DNA of 64,000 nt from Streptomyces sp. AC512_CC834 (GTDB lineage: Bacteria; Actinomycetota; Actinomycetes; Streptomycetales; Streptomycetaceae). A model generated the notes under the pieces. It saw only the letters and a list, made by a program, of their open reading frames with translations. It was not told the DNA's origin and did no database searches. Of this stretch, positions 44,572-55,641 are shown piece after piece; within the stretch, counting starts at the first letter, position 1, and every line of letters begins with the position of its first letter. The DNA lies in assembly GCF_019049325.1 (NCBI RefSeq), contig NZ_JAGMUO010000024.1, positions 1-64,000 on the forward strand, in the 5' to 3' direction. The translations under genes and the position numbers were made by a program.

Positions 44572-45276
44572 GTGGACCTTCAGAAGCACGCCCAACCGCA
44601 GGACGCGGCCCCGCGCGGCACCGCAGTGCGCACCTCCGAGCTGCGCGCCTCGGACGCCGACCGTGACCGCGTCGCCGACATGCTGCGCGAAGCCCTCGCC
44701 GAGGGGCGGCTCGACGCCGCCGAGCACGCCGAGCGGGTCGAGGGCGTGCTGGCCGCCAAGACCGTCGGTGAGCTGGACGTCTTCGTGCGGGACCTGCCCG
44801 CCGGACACCGCGGCCGGGACACCGGCGCCCCGGCTCCCGGCCGCCCCACCGCCGGCGCCATCCCGGCGGAACCCGACGAGAACGTGGTGGCGGTGTTCAG
44901 CAGCGCCGTCCGCAAGGGCCGCTGGCGGGCGAACCGCCGCATCCACGCGTACGCGGTCTTCGGCAGCGTCGAGATAGACCTCAGCGAGGCGGTCTTCGAG
45001 TACCAGCAGGTCGTCATCAAGGCGTTCTCCGTCTTCGGCAGCGTCGAGGTGCGCGTCCCGGAGAACGTGTCGGTGCGCGGCGCGGGCGGCTGCGTGCTCG
45101 GCAGCTTCGAGGTCCACACCCTCGACTCCACCGAGCCCGACGCGCCCGTGATCTACGTGGACGGCTGGGCGGTGCTGGGCAGCGTCGAGGCGCGTCCCAA
45201 GCGCGGCAAGGTCGTCGCGGACATCCTCGAGCGGGTGCACCGCAGGGTCGAGAAGGGGCTGCGCAAGCACCTGTAG
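44572..45276 (+). CDS. DUF1707 domain protein
   Basis: This 234-residue protein begins with a DUF1707 domain (about 22-75: SELRASDADRDRVADMLREA then RLDAAEHAERVEG). After a linker, its C-terminal half is beta-rich with the recurring motif VFGSVEI, VFGSVEV, LGSFEV and VLGSVEA, as in cell-wall-active antibiotic response-like proteins (beta-helix). No membrane helix is visible. DUF1707 proteins are widespread in actinobacteria; their role is unknown, though association with membrane or envelope stress is suspected. It diverges from the class I fumarase gene and precedes the Wbl gene. Confidence 0.86.
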   Translation: MDLQKHAQPQDAAPRGTAVRTSELRASDADRDRVADMLREALAEGRLDAAEHAERVEGVLAAKTVGELDVFVRDLPAGHRGRDTGAPAPGRPTAGAIPAEPDENVVAVFSSAVRKGRWRANRRIHAYAVFGSVEIDLSEAVFEYQQVVIKAFSVFGSVEVRVPENVSVRGAGGCVLGSFEVHTLDSTEPDAPVIYVDGWAVLGSVEARPKRGKVVADILERVHRRVEKGLRKHL

Positions 45277-45380
45277 CGCCGCACCGGCAGCCGCCGCGGA
45301 CCCTGTGCATAGGCGCGCGCACAACGGGTAAGCCTTGACGCATCGTCTCTCGCTCGCGAAGCCGTCGTCAGGAGTAGACC

Positions 45381-45758
45381 GTGCTGCAACCGCCGCATTC
45401 GTCCCTGCAGGTCGCTGCCGTTCCGGCCCAGCGGGTGCCCGTGCGGGACAGGGACCAAGACGCTCCCTGGCACACCGAGGCGGTGTGCCGGCGCGACGAG
45501 GCCGGACTGTTCTTCGCCCCCTCCAAGGAACCTACCGCTGCCCGGCTCTCCCGCGAAGAGGCCGCCAAGCGCGTCTGCGCGCGCTGTCCGGTCATGGTCG
45601 AGTGCCGCGAGCACGCCCTTCTGCAACCCGAGCCCTACGGCGTCTGGGGCGGCCTCACCGCCGCCGAACGCCGCGTGGTCCTCGCGAGGCGCCGCCGCCG
45701 CGACGTGGAACTGAAGAACGCGGCCCGCACGACGGGCCGCATAGCGGCGGCCGGCTAG
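45381..45758 (+). CDS. wblI: WhiB-family iron-sulfur regulator (probably WblI)
   Basis: This 125-residue protein has the four Wbl Cys at 36, 66, 69 and 75 (AVCRRDEAG, RVCARCPVMVEC), the turn motif GVWGG (87-91) and a basic C-terminal tail RRRRRD for DNA binding. Wbl proteins hold a [4Fe-4S] cluster and work with a principal sigma factor. The symbol rests on my memory that this gene lies just before glpX in S. coelicolor and is called wblI; the family itself is certain. A bidirectional terminator follows. Confidence 0.92.
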   Translation: MLQPPHSSLQVAAVPAQRVPVRDRDQDAPWHTEAVCRRDEAGLFFAPSKEPTAARLSREEAAKRVCARCPVMVECREHALLQPEPYGVWGGLTAAERRVVLARRRRRDVELKNAARTTGRIAAAG

Positions 45759-45801
45759 CGGCGGCGGGACAGCCGCGGCGGGACAGAACGCACGCACGCG
45801 A

Positions 45802-45833
45802 AAGGGCACCCTCTCCGCACAGAGGGTGCCCTT
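45802..45833. terminator. Bidirectional terminator between wblI and glpX
   Basis: AAGGGCACCCTCT and AGAGGGTGCCCTT form a 13-bp perfect stem around CCGCAC. Confidence 0.88.
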
Positions 45834-45929
45834 CTCACGCCGGGTCGGCAGAGGCCCTGCGAGGCGCGGGGCCGTGTCCGGTCTGCGGCTCCGCCGCGCG
45901 GGCGCGGGCGCCCCGCGAGACCGACGGAG

Positions 45930-46961
45930 TCACTTCGCCCGGTCGAAGTCGATCGCGCTGTACGCCCGCAGCTTGCTCAGCCGGTGCTCGGAGTCGATCC
46001 GCCGCACCGTGCCCGACTTGGACCGCATCACGATCGAGTCGGTCGTGGCCGTCTCGGACCGGTACCGCACCCCGCGCAGCAGCTCGCCGTCGGTGATGCC
46101 GGTCGCCACGAAGAAGACGTTGTCCCCGGAGACCAGGTCGTCGGTGGTCAGCACCCGCTCCAGGTCGTGCCCCGCGTCGATCGCGCGCCGGCGCTCCTCG
46201 TCGTCCTTGGGCCACAGCTTGCCCTGGATGGTGCCGCCCAGGCACTTCACCGCGCAGGCCGAGATGATGCCCTCCGGAGTGCCCCCGACGCCGAGCAGCA
46301 GGTCGATGCCGGTGCCCTCGCGCAGGGCCAGGATCGAGCCGGCCACGTCGCCGTCGGAGATCAGCTTGATGCGGGCGCCGGTCTCCCGGACCTCCTTGAT
46401 GAGGCTCTGGTGCCGGGGCCGGTCGAGGATGACGACGGTGACGTCCTCGGGGGTGCGGCGCTTGGCCTTGGCGATCCGGCGGATGTTCACGGACACGGGC
46501 GCGTTGATGTCGACGAAGTCGGCGGCCTCCGGACCCGTGACCAGCTTGTCCATGTAGAAGACGGCGGACGGGTCGAACATGGAGCCGCGCTCGGCGGCGG
46601 CCAGTACCGCGATCGCGTTGGTCATGCCGTTGGCGGTCAGCGTGGTGCCGTCGATCGGGTCGACGGCGATGTCGACCTCGGCCCCGGTCCCGTCGCCGAC
46701 CCGCTCCCCGTTGAAGAGCATGGGGGCCTCGTCCTTCTCGCCCTCTCCGATGACGACGACGCCGTTCATCGAGACGGTCTGGACGAGGGCCCGCATGGCG
46801 CGCACCGCGGCACCGTCGGCACCGTTCTTGTCACCGCGCCCGACCCAGCGGCCGCCGGCCATCGCCGCGGCTTCGGTGACCCGTACCAGTTCCATGGCGA
46901 GGTTGCGGTCGGGGGCCTCTGAGGGGACGTCCAACTCGGACGGCAGATGATGCTCGGTCAT
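45930..46961 (-). CDS. glpX: Class II fructose-1,6-bisphosphatase GlpX
   Basis: This 343-residue protein has the lithium-sensitive phosphatase motif [35 protein letters not shown] before it and a [20 protein letters not shown] region. It dephosphorylates fructose-1,6-bisphosphate in gluconeogenesis. The start is the ATG at 46961 (MTEHHLP), with AAAGGTG about 8 bases upstream; longer frames add a non-homologous 36-residue piece. It converges with wblI and diverges from a DUF4245 gene. Confidence 0.95.
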   Translation of the reverse strand: MTEHHLPSELDVPSEAPDRNLAMELVRVTEAAAMAGGRWVGRGDKNGADGAAVRAMRALVQTVSMNGVVVIGEGEKDEAPMLFNGERVGDGTGAEVDIAVDPIDGTTLTANGMTNAIAVLAAAERGSMFDPSAVFYMDKLVTGPEAADFVDINAPVSVNIRRIAKAKRRTPEDVTVVILDRPRHQSLIKEVRETGARIKLISDGDVAGSILALREGTGIDLLLGVGGTPEGIISACAVKCLGGTIQGKLWPKDDEERRRAIDAGHDLERVLTTDDLVSGDNVFFVATGITDGELLRGVRYRSETATTDSIVMRSKSGTVRRIDSEHRLSKLRAYSAIDFDRAK

Positions 46962-47086
46962 CGGAACGCACCTTTCTGATACGACGACGGCCGGATGAGG
47001 GTGTGCCCAGACTCTATCGCCAGTCCGACAAAATGAGCAGGGGACCCCACGTATGAGCGGATCAGGCACCTGCGACGATAGGGGAC

Positions 47087-47620
47087 GTGGCAGGTATGAC
47101 AGGCAAGCAGAAGTCGGCCCGGGACATGATTCTCTCCCTCGGGCTCATCGTCCTCGCGGCGGGCGTGATCTGGATCTTCATTCCGCACGACGACAGCGAA
47201 CCGGACATGAAGCGGGTCGACTACCGGGTCGAGCTGCTCACCGCGCAGCGCGCCGCGTCGTACCCGGTGGCCGCGCCGGAGGGTCTGTCCGAGGACTGGA
47301 AGCCGACCTCAGTCCGTTTCCGGGGCGCCGACTCCGAGGCCTGGCACCTGGGCTTCCGCGCCCCGGACGGCGAGTACGTGGCGGTCGAGCAGTCCACGAA
47401 GAAGGCGTCCACGTTCATCGACGACGCCAGCCAGGGGGCGCGGGCGACCGAGCGGACCGAGGAGATCGGCGGCCGGACGTGGACGCGGTACACGGGCGGC
47501 CGGTACGACGCGCTGGTGCTGCACGGGACCGGGGACATGAAGGGCGCGACGACGGTCGTGGCCGGCACCGGGTCGTTCGAGCAGCTCGGCAGGATGGCGG
47601 CGGCGCTGAAGCTGGCGTGA
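47087..47620 (+). CDS. DUF4245 membrane-anchored protein
   Basis: This 177-residue protein has an N-terminal membrane helix (about 13-33, [19 protein letters not shown]) and an extracytoplasmic DUF4245 domain with [36 protein letters not shown] and [15 protein letters not shown] ([12 protein letters not shown]). Members occur across actinobacteria, often next to glpX or xseA; their role is unknown. The GTG at 47087 or the ATG at 47096 may be the start. It is followed by a strong terminator. Confidence 0.86.
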   Translation: MAGMTGKQKSARDMILSLGLIVLAAGVIWIFIPHDDSEPDMKRVDYRVELLTAQRAASYPVAAPEGLSEDWKPTSVRFRGADSEAWHLGFRAPDGEYVAVEQSTKKASTFIDDASQGARATERTEEIGGRTWTRYTGGRYDALVLHGTGDMKGATTVVAGTGSFEQLGRMAAALKLA

Positions 47621-47641
47621 TGGATGGCAGGCAGTGACTGA

Positions 47642-47672
47642 CGAAGCCCCCGGCGAGACGCCGGGGGCTTCG
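47642..47672. terminator. Strong bidirectional terminator after the DUF4245 gene
   Basis: CGAAGCCCCCGGCG and CGCCGGGGGCTTCG form a 14-bp perfect stem around AGA, between convergent genes. Confidence 0.9.
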
Positions 47673-47695
47673 CCACGTGTGGACGGCGGCGCGTC

Positions 47696-48286
47696 TCAGA
47701 CCGTGGTGACGACCTGGTCGTACGCCAGGCGCGGGGAGCGCGGGAACCAGGCGTCGGGGCCCGGGCGGCCGATGTTGACGACCATCAGCGGGGTGTGGTC
47801 GTCGTCCAGGAACTCCTTGCGGACGCCCTCGAAGTCGACGCCGGTCATCGGGCCGGCGGCCAGACCGGCGGCGCGGACGCCCACGATGAAGTACGCGGCC
47901 TGGAGGGACGCGTTGAGCGTCGCGGCACCCTCGCGGACCGGACGCTCGCTGAAGAAGGCGTCCTTGACCTGGGGCGCGTGCGGGAGGAGGTGCGGCAGCT
48001 CCTCGTGGAACTCGTTGTCCGCCGACAGGATCGCGGCCAGCGGGGCGGTGGCCGTCTTGGGCCGGTTGCCCTCGGACATGTGCCGCACGAGACGCTCGCG
48101 GGCCTCGGCGGAGCGGACCAGCGTGACGCGCAGCGGCGACTGGTTGAAGGCGGTCGGGCCGTACTTGACCAGGTCGTAGATCGCCTGCACCTGCTCGTCG
48201 GTCACCGGCTCGTCGGTGAAGGCGTTCGCGGTACGGGCCTCGCGGAACAGCAGGTCCTGGGCGGCGGGGTCAAGAATCAGTGACAC
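47696..48286 (-). CDS. Nitroreductase-family protein, malonic semialdehyde reductase (RutE)-like
   Basis: This 196-residue protein starts at the GTG at 48286 after GGAAGA. ARTANAFTDEPVTDEQVQAI, then KYGPTAFNQSPLRVTLVRS and PMTGVDFEGVRKEFL mark the HadB/RutE group of FMN nitroreductases, which reduce small aldehydes or nitro compounds. In Escherichia coli RutE belongs to pyrimidine breakdown, but no rut genes are near, so substrate is open. The longer frame upstream of 48286 has poor codon bias. Confidence 0.87.
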   Translation of the reverse strand: MSLILDPAAQDLLFREARTANAFTDEPVTDEQVQAIYDLVKYGPTAFNQSPLRVTLVRSAEARERLVRHMSEGNRPKTATAPLAAILSADNEFHEELPHLLPHAPQVKDAFFSERPVREGAATLNASLQAAYFIVGVRAAGLAAGPMTGVDFEGVRKEFLDDDHTPLMVVNIGRPGPDAWFPRSPRLAYDQVVTTV

Positions 48287-48543
48287 GGCGTTGATCTTCC
48301 TTGGGGGTGCGTCGGCTGCGCGCGGCGTGGGGGCCGGAGAGCCGTTGACGAGGGCGACACTACGACAAAGAAGTTCAAGCTTCAACCAAAAAAGGAGTGC
48401 GGTGATCCGCTTCACAGGGTCGCCGGGGTCACGGGGTTATCTGTCAAGTGGCGTGGATCACAGGTGTCCGGCGATCACTTCTCCGGCCGCACGAGGTCCT
48501 GCATGGCAGTACGCCGTCATCCGGATCCAAGGAGCGCACCGAC

Positions 48544-48765
48544 ATGAGCAGCAACACCCCGAAGGGCCCCGCCTCCTACTTCCCGTCCATCGAGAAGAAG
48601 TACGGCCGCCCGGTCGCGGAATGGAAGGACCTCATCCGCTCCTCGCCGCTCACCAAGCACATGGAACTGGTCGCCTGGCTCAAGACCGAGCACGGCCTCG
48701 GCCACGGGCACGCCAACGCGCTCGTCGCGCACACGCTGGCCGAGGACACGACGAAGGCAAGCTGA
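48544..48765 (+). CDS. Small DUF4287 protein
   Basis: This 73-residue protein starts at the ATG at 48544, 8 bases after AAGGAG. The sequence SYFPSIEKKYGRPVAEWKDL and then MELVAWLKTEHGLGHGHANALV is the DUF4287 pattern, often fused to or next to other small helical domains in actinobacteria. It is cytoplasmic and helical. Function unknown. Confidence 0.85.
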   Translation: MSSNTPKGPASYFPSIEKKYGRPVAEWKDLIRSSPLTKHMELVAWLKTEHGLGHGHANALVAHTLAEDTTKAS

Positions 48766-48805
48766 CGAAGGCGGGCTGACGAAGGCGAGCTGGGGCCGGC
48801 CCGGT

Positions 48806-49069
48806 TCAGGAGGCCCCGTCCGCGTCCCCGTCCCCGTCCTCCGGGCCTGCCTCCTCGGCCAGCGCCGCGTCCAGGCGGGCCCGGGCGCCGTCCAGCCGGC
48901 GGCGGCACACCTTCGCCAGCTCCTCGCCCCGCTCCCACAGGGCGAGGGACTCCTCCAGCGTCGTACCGCCGGCCTCCAGCCGCCGGACGACCTCGATCAG
49001 CTCGTCCCGCGCCTGCTCGTACCCGAGCGCCTCGGACATCGCCGTCGGCTGCTCCACCTCGCTGGTCAT
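48806..49069 (-). CDS. xseB: Exodeoxyribonuclease VII small subunit
   Basis: This 87-residue protein has the XseB pattern [20 protein letters not shown] then [18 protein letters not shown]. The acidic tail ([12 protein letters not shown]) is flexible. It pairs with XseA to degrade single-stranded DNA into oligonucleotides. It lies 9 bases after xseA on the same strand, the usual order. Confidence 0.95.
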   Translation of the reverse strand: MTSEVEQPTAMSEALGYEQARDELIEVVRRLEAGGTTLEESLALWERGEELAKVCRRRLDGARARLDAALAEEAGPEDGDGDADGAS

Positions 49070-49078
49070 CCACCCACC

Positions 49079-50287
49079 CTATGTGTCGACTCGTACGGAG
49101 AAATCGCCCTCGGACACGCGCGCCCGCAGGGTCTCGCCCGGCTCCACCTCGCCGGGGTCGCGGACCGCGTGGCCGTCGGCCCGCTGGAGCACGGCGTATC
49201 CGCGCTTGAGGGTCGCCGCGGGGGAGAGGGCCACCACGCGCGCGTGCGTGTGGGTCAGCTCGGAGTCGGCCCGGTCGAGGTGGTGCCGCAGCGAGCGGCG
49301 GCCCCGCTCCAGCAGGGCCGTCACCTGCTCGGCCCGCTCGTCGAGCATCCGGTGCGGATCCTGTATCGACGGCCGGGCCAGCGCGTGGGCCAGCCCCCGC
49401 TCCTCACGGTCGACGTACGCCGCCACGCAGCGCCGGGCACGGTCCCGCAGCAGCCGTACCCGCTCGTACTCCTCGCCGACGTCCGGTACGACCCTCTTCG
49501 CGGCGTCGGTCGGCGTGGAGGCGCGCAGGTCGGCGACCAGGTCAAGCAGGGGACTGTCCGGCTCGTGGCCGATCGCCGAGACGACCGGCGTACGGCAGGC
49601 CGCGACCGCCCGCACCAACTGCTCGTCGGAGAACGGCAGCAGATCCTCCACGCTGCCACCACCGCGCGCGACGACGATCACGTCCACGTCGTCCATCGCG
49701 TCAAGGTCCTTCACCGCCTGCACCACCTGCGGCACGGCGTGCACGCCCTGCACCGGGACGTTGCGCACCTCGAAGCGGACGGCGGGCCAGCGGTGCCGGG
49801 CGTTCTCCAGGACGTCCCGCTCGGCCGCCGAGGCCCGCCCGCACACCAGGCCGATCAGGTGCGGCAGGAACGGCAGCGGCTTCTTGCGCTCCGCCGCGAA
49901 CAGCCCCTCGCGCGCGAGCGCCTTCTTGAGCTGCTCCAGCCGCGCCAGCAGCTCCCCTACGCCCACCGGCTTGATCTCGGCGGCCCGCAGCGAGAGCTGC
50001 CCCCGCGGCGCGTACCACTCCGGCTTGGCGTGCACGACGACCCGCGCACCCTCGCCGACCACGTCCGCGACGGCGTCGAACACCTGCCGGTAGCAGGTCA
50101 CGCTCACCGAGATGTCGTACGACGGGTCGCGCAGCGTCAGGAACACCACACCGGCGCCAGGCCGCCGCGACAACTGCGTGATCTGCCCCTCGACCCAGAC
50201 CGCGCCGAGCCGGTCGATCCAGCCCCCGATCAGCCGTGACACCTCGCCCACGGGCAGCGGACTTTCGGGAGTCGAGTTGGCAGCCAT
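49079..50287 (-). CDS. xseA: Exodeoxyribonuclease VII large subunit
   Basis: This 402-residue protein has an OB-fold N-terminus (about 12-115, [20 protein letters not shown] and [12 protein letters not shown]) and the exonuclease VII catalytic region with [20 protein letters not shown] and [21 protein letters not shown] long coiled-coil follows (about 255-350). The ATG at 50287 ([10 protein letters not shown]) is preferred; one 30 bases upstream (50317) is possible. It forms the nuclease with XseB. Confidence 0.95.
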   Translation of the reverse strand: MAANSTPESPLPVGEVSRLIGGWIDRLGAVWVEGQITQLSRRPGAGVVFLTLRDPSYDISVSVTCYRQVFDAVADVVGEGARVVVHAKPEWYAPRGQLSLRAAEIKPVGVGELLARLEQLKKALAREGLFAAERKKPLPFLPHLIGLVCGRASAAERDVLENARHRWPAVRFEVRNVPVQGVHAVPQVVQAVKDLDAMDDVDVIVVARGGGSVEDLLPFSDEQLVRAVAACRTPVVSAIGHEPDSPLLDLVADLRASTPTDAAKRVVPDVGEEYERVRLLRDRARRCVAAYVDREERGLAHALARPSIQDPHRMLDERAEQVTALLERGRRSLRHHLDRADSELTHTHARVVALSPAATLKRGYAVLQRADGHAVRDPGEVEPGETLRARVSEGDFSVRVDT

Positions 50288-50373
50288 GCGACCGAGCGTA
50301 ACGGCCGGGTCCGACATTGACCCGGGCCCGCCGAGGCGGCCCCCGTCTCACACCTTCGCGTCACACCTACGCG

Positions 50374-51756
50374 TCACACCTTCGCGGTGCCCGTGTCCCG
50401 CCGCCCCCGCCACTGCGCCGCCAGCACGACCAGGCCCACCGCCAGCCAGATCGCCCCGACCACCTGCGCGGTTCCCGACGCCTCCACGATCACCGCGATG
50501 GTGATCGCCGCGCCCAGCACCGGGATCAGCACGTGCCGCCACCAGCTCACCGGGCCCGATCCGCGCCGGACCGCGAACCAGCCCACCACGCTCGCGTGGA
50601 GCAGCGTGAACGCGGTCAGCGCGCCCACGTTGACCACCGAGACCAGATGGTCGAGACCGTCGTCCCGGCGTGCCGCCCACACCGCCGCCGCCATCGTGAT
50701 CACGGCCGACACCAGCAGCGCCACCCGCGGCACCCCGGCATCCGTTCGCGACAGCGCCCCCAGCAGCCGCCGGTCGCGGCCCATCGCGAACAGCAGCCGC
50801 CCGGCCGCCGCCTGCCCCGCCAGCGCCGCGAACGCCGCGCCGATCGCCTTGCTCACCGCCACCAGGTCGTGCAGCCACGTGCCCACCGAGGCGTCCACGG
50901 CGTCGTAGAACGCCGACCCCTGCCGCTCCGGCTCCGCCGCCAGTTGCGCCGACGACACCGGCTCGAGCAGCGCCACCAGGTACGTCTGCGCCACGAACAG
51001 CACACCGGCAAGCGCCAGGCAGAACAGCAGCGCCCGCGCGACCTTCGCCGACCCTCCGGTGACCTCCTCGGCGAACGTCGCGATCGCGTCGAAGCCCAGG
51101 TACGACAGGACTGCCACCGACACCGCGCCGACCACCGCCGACAGCGCGAACGCCCCCTGCGTGCCGTCCCCGGACAGCGGTGACAGCCAGTCGCGCGTGG
51201 CCCCGTCCTGCGCCAGGACCACGATCGCCGTGACCACGAACACCACCAGGACCACGATCTCCATCGCCAGCACCAGGAAGCCCACCCGGGCCGCCGCGCG
51301 TACCCCCCACAGGTTCAGCAGGGTCGTGACGACCACCGCGATCGCCGTCCACACCCACCGGGACACCTCGGGGACCAGCGCCTCCATCGCGATGCCGGAG
51401 AACAGGTAGGCCACGGCCGGGATGAGGACGTAGTCCAGCATCGCCATCCAGCCGGCGATGAAACCGGCCCCGTTGCCGAGCCCCACGCGCGCGTAGGCGA
51501 ACACCGACCCCGCCTGGGGGACGACCCGCACCATCTGGGCGTAGCTGAATGCGGTGAACGCCATCGCGATCGTGGCGACGACGTAGACGAGGGCGACCGC
51601 CCCGTGCGACTTGGCGTCCAGGGTGCCGAAGACGCCGACCGGCGCCATGGGCGCGATGAACAGCAGCCCGTAGACGACCAGGTCCCTGAAGCCGAGACTG
51701 CGCCTCAACCGCTGTTCCCCACCGGCCCCCGGGGCCGTCGTACCGGTCTGCGACAT
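50374..51756 (-). CDS. APC-family amino acid permease
   Basis: This 460-residue protein starts at the ATG at 51756, 6 bases after GGAGG. About 12 membrane helices are visible, with the APC signature region SLGFRDLVVYGLLFIAPMAP near the N-terminus and YLGFDAIATFAEEVTGGSA in helix 6. It should be a proton-coupled amino acid or amine uptake carrier. Substrate cannot be told from the sequence. It diverges from ispH. Confidence 0.9.
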   Translation of the reverse strand: MSQTGTTAPGAGGEQRLRRSLGFRDLVVYGLLFIAPMAPVGVFGTLDAKSHGAVALVYVVATIAMAFTAFSYAQMVRVVPQAGSVFAYARVGLGNGAGFIAGWMAMLDYVLIPAVAYLFSGIAMEALVPEVSRWVWTAIAVVVTTLLNLWGVRAAARVGFLVLAMEIVVLVVFVVTAIVVLAQDGATRDWLSPLSGDGTQGAFALSAVVGAVSVAVLSYLGFDAIATFAEEVTGGSAKVARALLFCLALAGVLFVAQTYLVALLEPVSSAQLAAEPERQGSAFYDAVDASVGTWLHDLVAVSKAIGAAFAALAGQAAAGRLLFAMGRDRRLLGALSRTDAGVPRVALLVSAVITMAAAVWAARRDDGLDHLVSVVNVGALTAFTLLHASVVGWFAVRRGSGPVSWWRHVLIPVLGAAITIAVIVEASGTAQVVGAIWLAVGLVVLAAQWRGRRDTGTAKV

Positions 51757-51860
51757 CGTGCCTCCGCCAGCGCCTCGGACTCTGCCTGGGAACGTTCCCG
51801 CCAGTCTCCCCGGCAACGCCGCACCCACGCGATCTTTGACCCGCCGAACGCGGCCTTACG

Positions 51861-52931
51861 ATGGGTGCCATGACTGCTTCGCCTGGCCGCCGTGTCCTGC
51901 TCGCCGCCCCCCGTGGCTACTGCGCGGGTGTGGACCGCGCCGTGATCGCCGTCGAGAAAGCCCTGGAGCAGTACGGGGCTCCCGTGTACGTCCGGCACGA
52001 GATCGTTCACAACAAGTACGTCGTCCAGACCCTGGAGAAGAAGGGCGCCGTCTTCGTCGAGCGGACGGAGGAGGTCCCCGAGGGGAACATCGTGATGTTC
52101 TCCGCGCACGGCGTGGCCCCCGTCGTCCACGAGGAGGCCGAGCGCGGCAGGCTCGCCACCATCGACGCCACCTGCCCGCTCGTCACCAAGGTGCACAAGG
52201 AAGCCGTCCGCTTCGCGAACGACGACTACGACATCCTCCTGATCGGCCACGAGGGCCACGAGGAGGTCATCGGCACCTCCGGCGAGGCCCCCGACCACAT
52301 CCAGCTCGTCGACGGTCCGGACGACGCGGCGAACGTGGAGGTCCGCGACCCGTCGAAGGTGGTGTGGCTGTCGCAGACCACCCTCTCCGTCGACGAGACG
52401 ATGGAGACCGTCGACGCCCTCAAGGACAAGTTCCCGCAGCTCATCTCCCCGCCGAGCGACGACATCTGCTACGCCACGCAGAACCGCCAGCTTGCGGTCA
52501 AGCAGATGGGCGCCGAGGCCGACCTGGTGATCGTCGTCGGCTCCCGCAACTCCTCCAACTCCAAGCGGCTCGTCGAGGTCGCCAAGCAGGCCGGTGCCCG
52601 CGACGCGTACCTCGTGGACTTCGCCGCCGAGATCGACGCGGCCTGGCTGGACGGCGTCACCACCGTCGGCGTGACCTCCGGCGCCTCCGTCCCGGACGTC
52701 CTGGTCGAGGAGGTCCTGGAGTGGCTGTCGCAGCGCGGCTTCGAGGACGTGGAGATCGTCAAGGCCGCCGAGGAGTCGATCATCTTCTCGCTGCCCAAGG
52801 AACTGCGCCGCGACCTGCGCGACGAGGCGGCGTCCCTGGTGGCGGAGCGGGGCGGCTCGGGCACGGCGGGCACGGCAGGTGCGGCGGGCACGGCAGGCAC
52901 GTCAGGTGCGGCGGGTACGCCGGGGGAGTGA
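51861..52931 (+). CDS. ispH: 4-hydroxy-3-methylbut-2-enyl diphosphate reductase (IspH/LytB)
   Basis: This 356-residue iron-sulfur enzyme makes the final step of the MEP isoprenoid pathway. Cluster ligands Cys21 ([12 protein letters not shown]), Cys105 ([12 protein letters not shown]) and Cys203 ([11 protein letters not shown]) are present, and the IspH core covers about 10-315. The last 35 residues are a Gly-Thr-Ala-rich tail encoded by repeats of GGCACGGC/GGTGCGGC-type units, absent from the usual family ending. The ATG at 51861 or at 51870 may start it. Confidence 0.95.
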   Translation: MGAMTASPGRRVLLAAPRGYCAGVDRAVIAVEKALEQYGAPVYVRHEIVHNKYVVQTLEKKGAVFVERTEEVPEGNIVMFSAHGVAPVVHEEAERGRLATIDATCPLVTKVHKEAVRFANDDYDILLIGHEGHEEVIGTSGEAPDHIQLVDGPDDAANVEVRDPSKVVWLSQTTLSVDETMETVDALKDKFPQLISPPSDDICYATQNRQLAVKQMGAEADLVIVVGSRNSSNSKRLVEVAKQAGARDAYLVDFAAEIDAAWLDGVTTVGVTSGASVPDVLVEEVLEWLSQRGFEDVEIVKAAEESIIFSLPKELRRDLRDEAASLVAERGGSGTAGTAGAAGTAGTSGAAGTPGE

Positions 52932-52960
52932 CCGTCAGTCCTCCGTCGTAACGTAGGGCC

Positions 52961-53701
52961 ATGCAGATCTTCGGCGTGGACATCGGCGGATCCGGGATCA
53001 AGGGCGCCCCTGTGGACCTCGACAGGGGCGAGCTGGCCCAGGAGCGCTGCAAGGTGCTGACCCCGCACCCGGCGACCCCCGACGGCGTGGCCGACGGGGT
53101 CAAGGAGGTCGTGGAGCACTTCGGCTGGACCGGCCAGGTCGGGCTCACCTTCCCGGGCGTGGTGACGGGCGGCGCCATGGTGCGCACCGCGGCCAACGTC
53201 GACAAGGGCTGGGTCGACACCGACGCGCGGGCCCTGTTCGCGGACCGGCTGGGCGGGCTGGACGTGACGGTCGTCAACGACGCCGACGCGGCGGGCGTCG
53301 CCGAGATGCACTTCGGTGCCGGTCGCGGCCGCAAGGGCACGGTCATCCTGCTCACCTTCGGCACCGGCATCGGCAGCGCCGTCTTCGCCGACGGCGTCCT
53401 CGTCCCCAACAGCGAGCTGGGTCACCTGGAGCTGGACGGACACGACGCGGAGAAGCGCGCCGCCAGCAAGGTCAAGGACGACCACGACATGTCGTGGGAG
53501 CACTGGGCCCACCGCGTCCAGAAGTACCTCGCCCACGTCGAGATGCTGTTCTCGCCGGAGCTGTTCATCATCGGCGGCGGGGTCAGCCGGAAGTCCCAGA
53601 AGTTCCTGCCCCACATCGAGGGCATCCAGGCGGAGATCGTCCCCGCGCAGCTCCAGAACAACGCCGGGATCGTCGGGGCGGCGATGCGGGCGGCCGGCTG
53701 A
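52961..53701 (+). CDS. ppgK: Polyphosphate glucokinase
   Basis: This 246-residue ROK-like kinase begins [17 protein letters not shown], the phosphate-binding loop. [20 protein letters not shown] and [12 protein letters not shown] are family motifs, and [16 protein letters not shown] completes the fold. It phosphorylates glucose with polyphosphate or ATP, typical of actinobacteria. It follows ispH by 29 bases. Confidence 0.95.
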   Translation: MQIFGVDIGGSGIKGAPVDLDRGELAQERCKVLTPHPATPDGVADGVKEVVEHFGWTGQVGLTFPGVVTGGAMVRTAANVDKGWVDTDARALFADRLGGLDVTVVNDADAAGVAEMHFGAGRGRKGTVILLTFGTGIGSAVFADGVLVPNSELGHLELDGHDAEKRAASKVKDDHDMSWEHWAHRVQKYLAHVEMLFSPELFIIGGGVSRKSQKFLPHIEGIQAEIVPAQLQNNAGIVGAAMRAAG

Positions 53702-53711
53702 GCGGGGCCGG

Positions 53712-54290
53712 TCAGGCCGGGGGCCGGTTGCGGGCGGCGGCCCGTCGCCGCATCAGCCGGATCCGGCGGACGATCACGGTCGAGCCCGCGACCAGCGTCC
53801 CGCCGTACAGCCATCCCGCCTCGGTGGCCAGCGCGGTCACGATCCCCATCAGCCGCCCACCGAGGCCGCCGTCCCCGCTCTCGGCCACGGGCACGAGACC
53901 CACGGCGAAGGCGATCGGCACGATGACGGGGGCGGTCAGCAGGTCGCCCCTGCGCACCCAGAGCGCGGTCAGCAGGCTCACCGGCACGAACAGCACGCCG
54001 TAGACGGTCAGGGACGCGCCGAACAGCAGTTCGTCCAGGAAGCCGAGCACGACCATCACGGCCGCGCAGAACAGGCCGCTGCCCAGGCCCGTCAGCCGGG
54101 GGTTGGGCATCGCGCGCAGGGCACGCACCCCCCGCGCGAGGGGCGAACCGGACGGCGGGGCGGGCCGCACCGCCGCCGCACGAGGTCCCACCCGCCGGGC
54201 GGCAGCGGCGCCGCCCCGCCCCTGCGGGGGCAGCGGCGCCCGGCTTCGTCGCGGTACGTACTGCGGGGGTCGCGTCCTGTGTTGCTCCAC
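53712..54290 (-). CDS. Membrane protein with DUF6542-like region
   Basis: This 192-residue protein has a basic, Pro/Arg-rich N-terminus (about 1-60) and four or so membrane helices after MPNPRLTGLGSGLFCAAVMV. The rest of the sequence fits the actinobacterial DUF6542 group from memory, but I cannot confirm it. It converges with ppgK, with only 10 bases between stops, and diverges from ychF. Confidence 0.7.
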   Translation of the reverse strand: MEQHRTRPPQYVPRRSRAPLPPQGRGGAAAARRVGPRAAAVRPAPPSGSPLARGVRALRAMPNPRLTGLGSGLFCAAVMVVLGFLDELLFGASLTVYGVLFVPVSLLTALWVRRGDLLTAPVIVPIAFAVGLVPVAESGDGGLGGRLMGIVTALATEAGWLYGGTLVAGSTVIVRRIRLMRRRAAARNRPPA

Positions 54291-54472
54291 TGGACCAACT
54301 TAGGTCGGTTTATGTGCCGAATAGGCCGACAGACACGCCGTCGGTCGGAGCCTGGCCAAGTGTTCGACTCGTAGCGGGGGCGGTACCGGCCACCCCGTAG
54401 ACTGGTGGATCGGCCCACGCCTGGCCCGCCCCGCCCCACCCCTCCGCATCCTCACGTACGGGAAGTCGCAAC

Positions 54473-55561
<1,089 letters not shown>

Positions 55562-55641
55562 TACGTCCGGCGAAAGGCCGTCTGACCTGCGACGGAGCGG
55601 TTGGGTGGCCTTTGCTGTCCGTACGTACGCACCGCGAGGGT

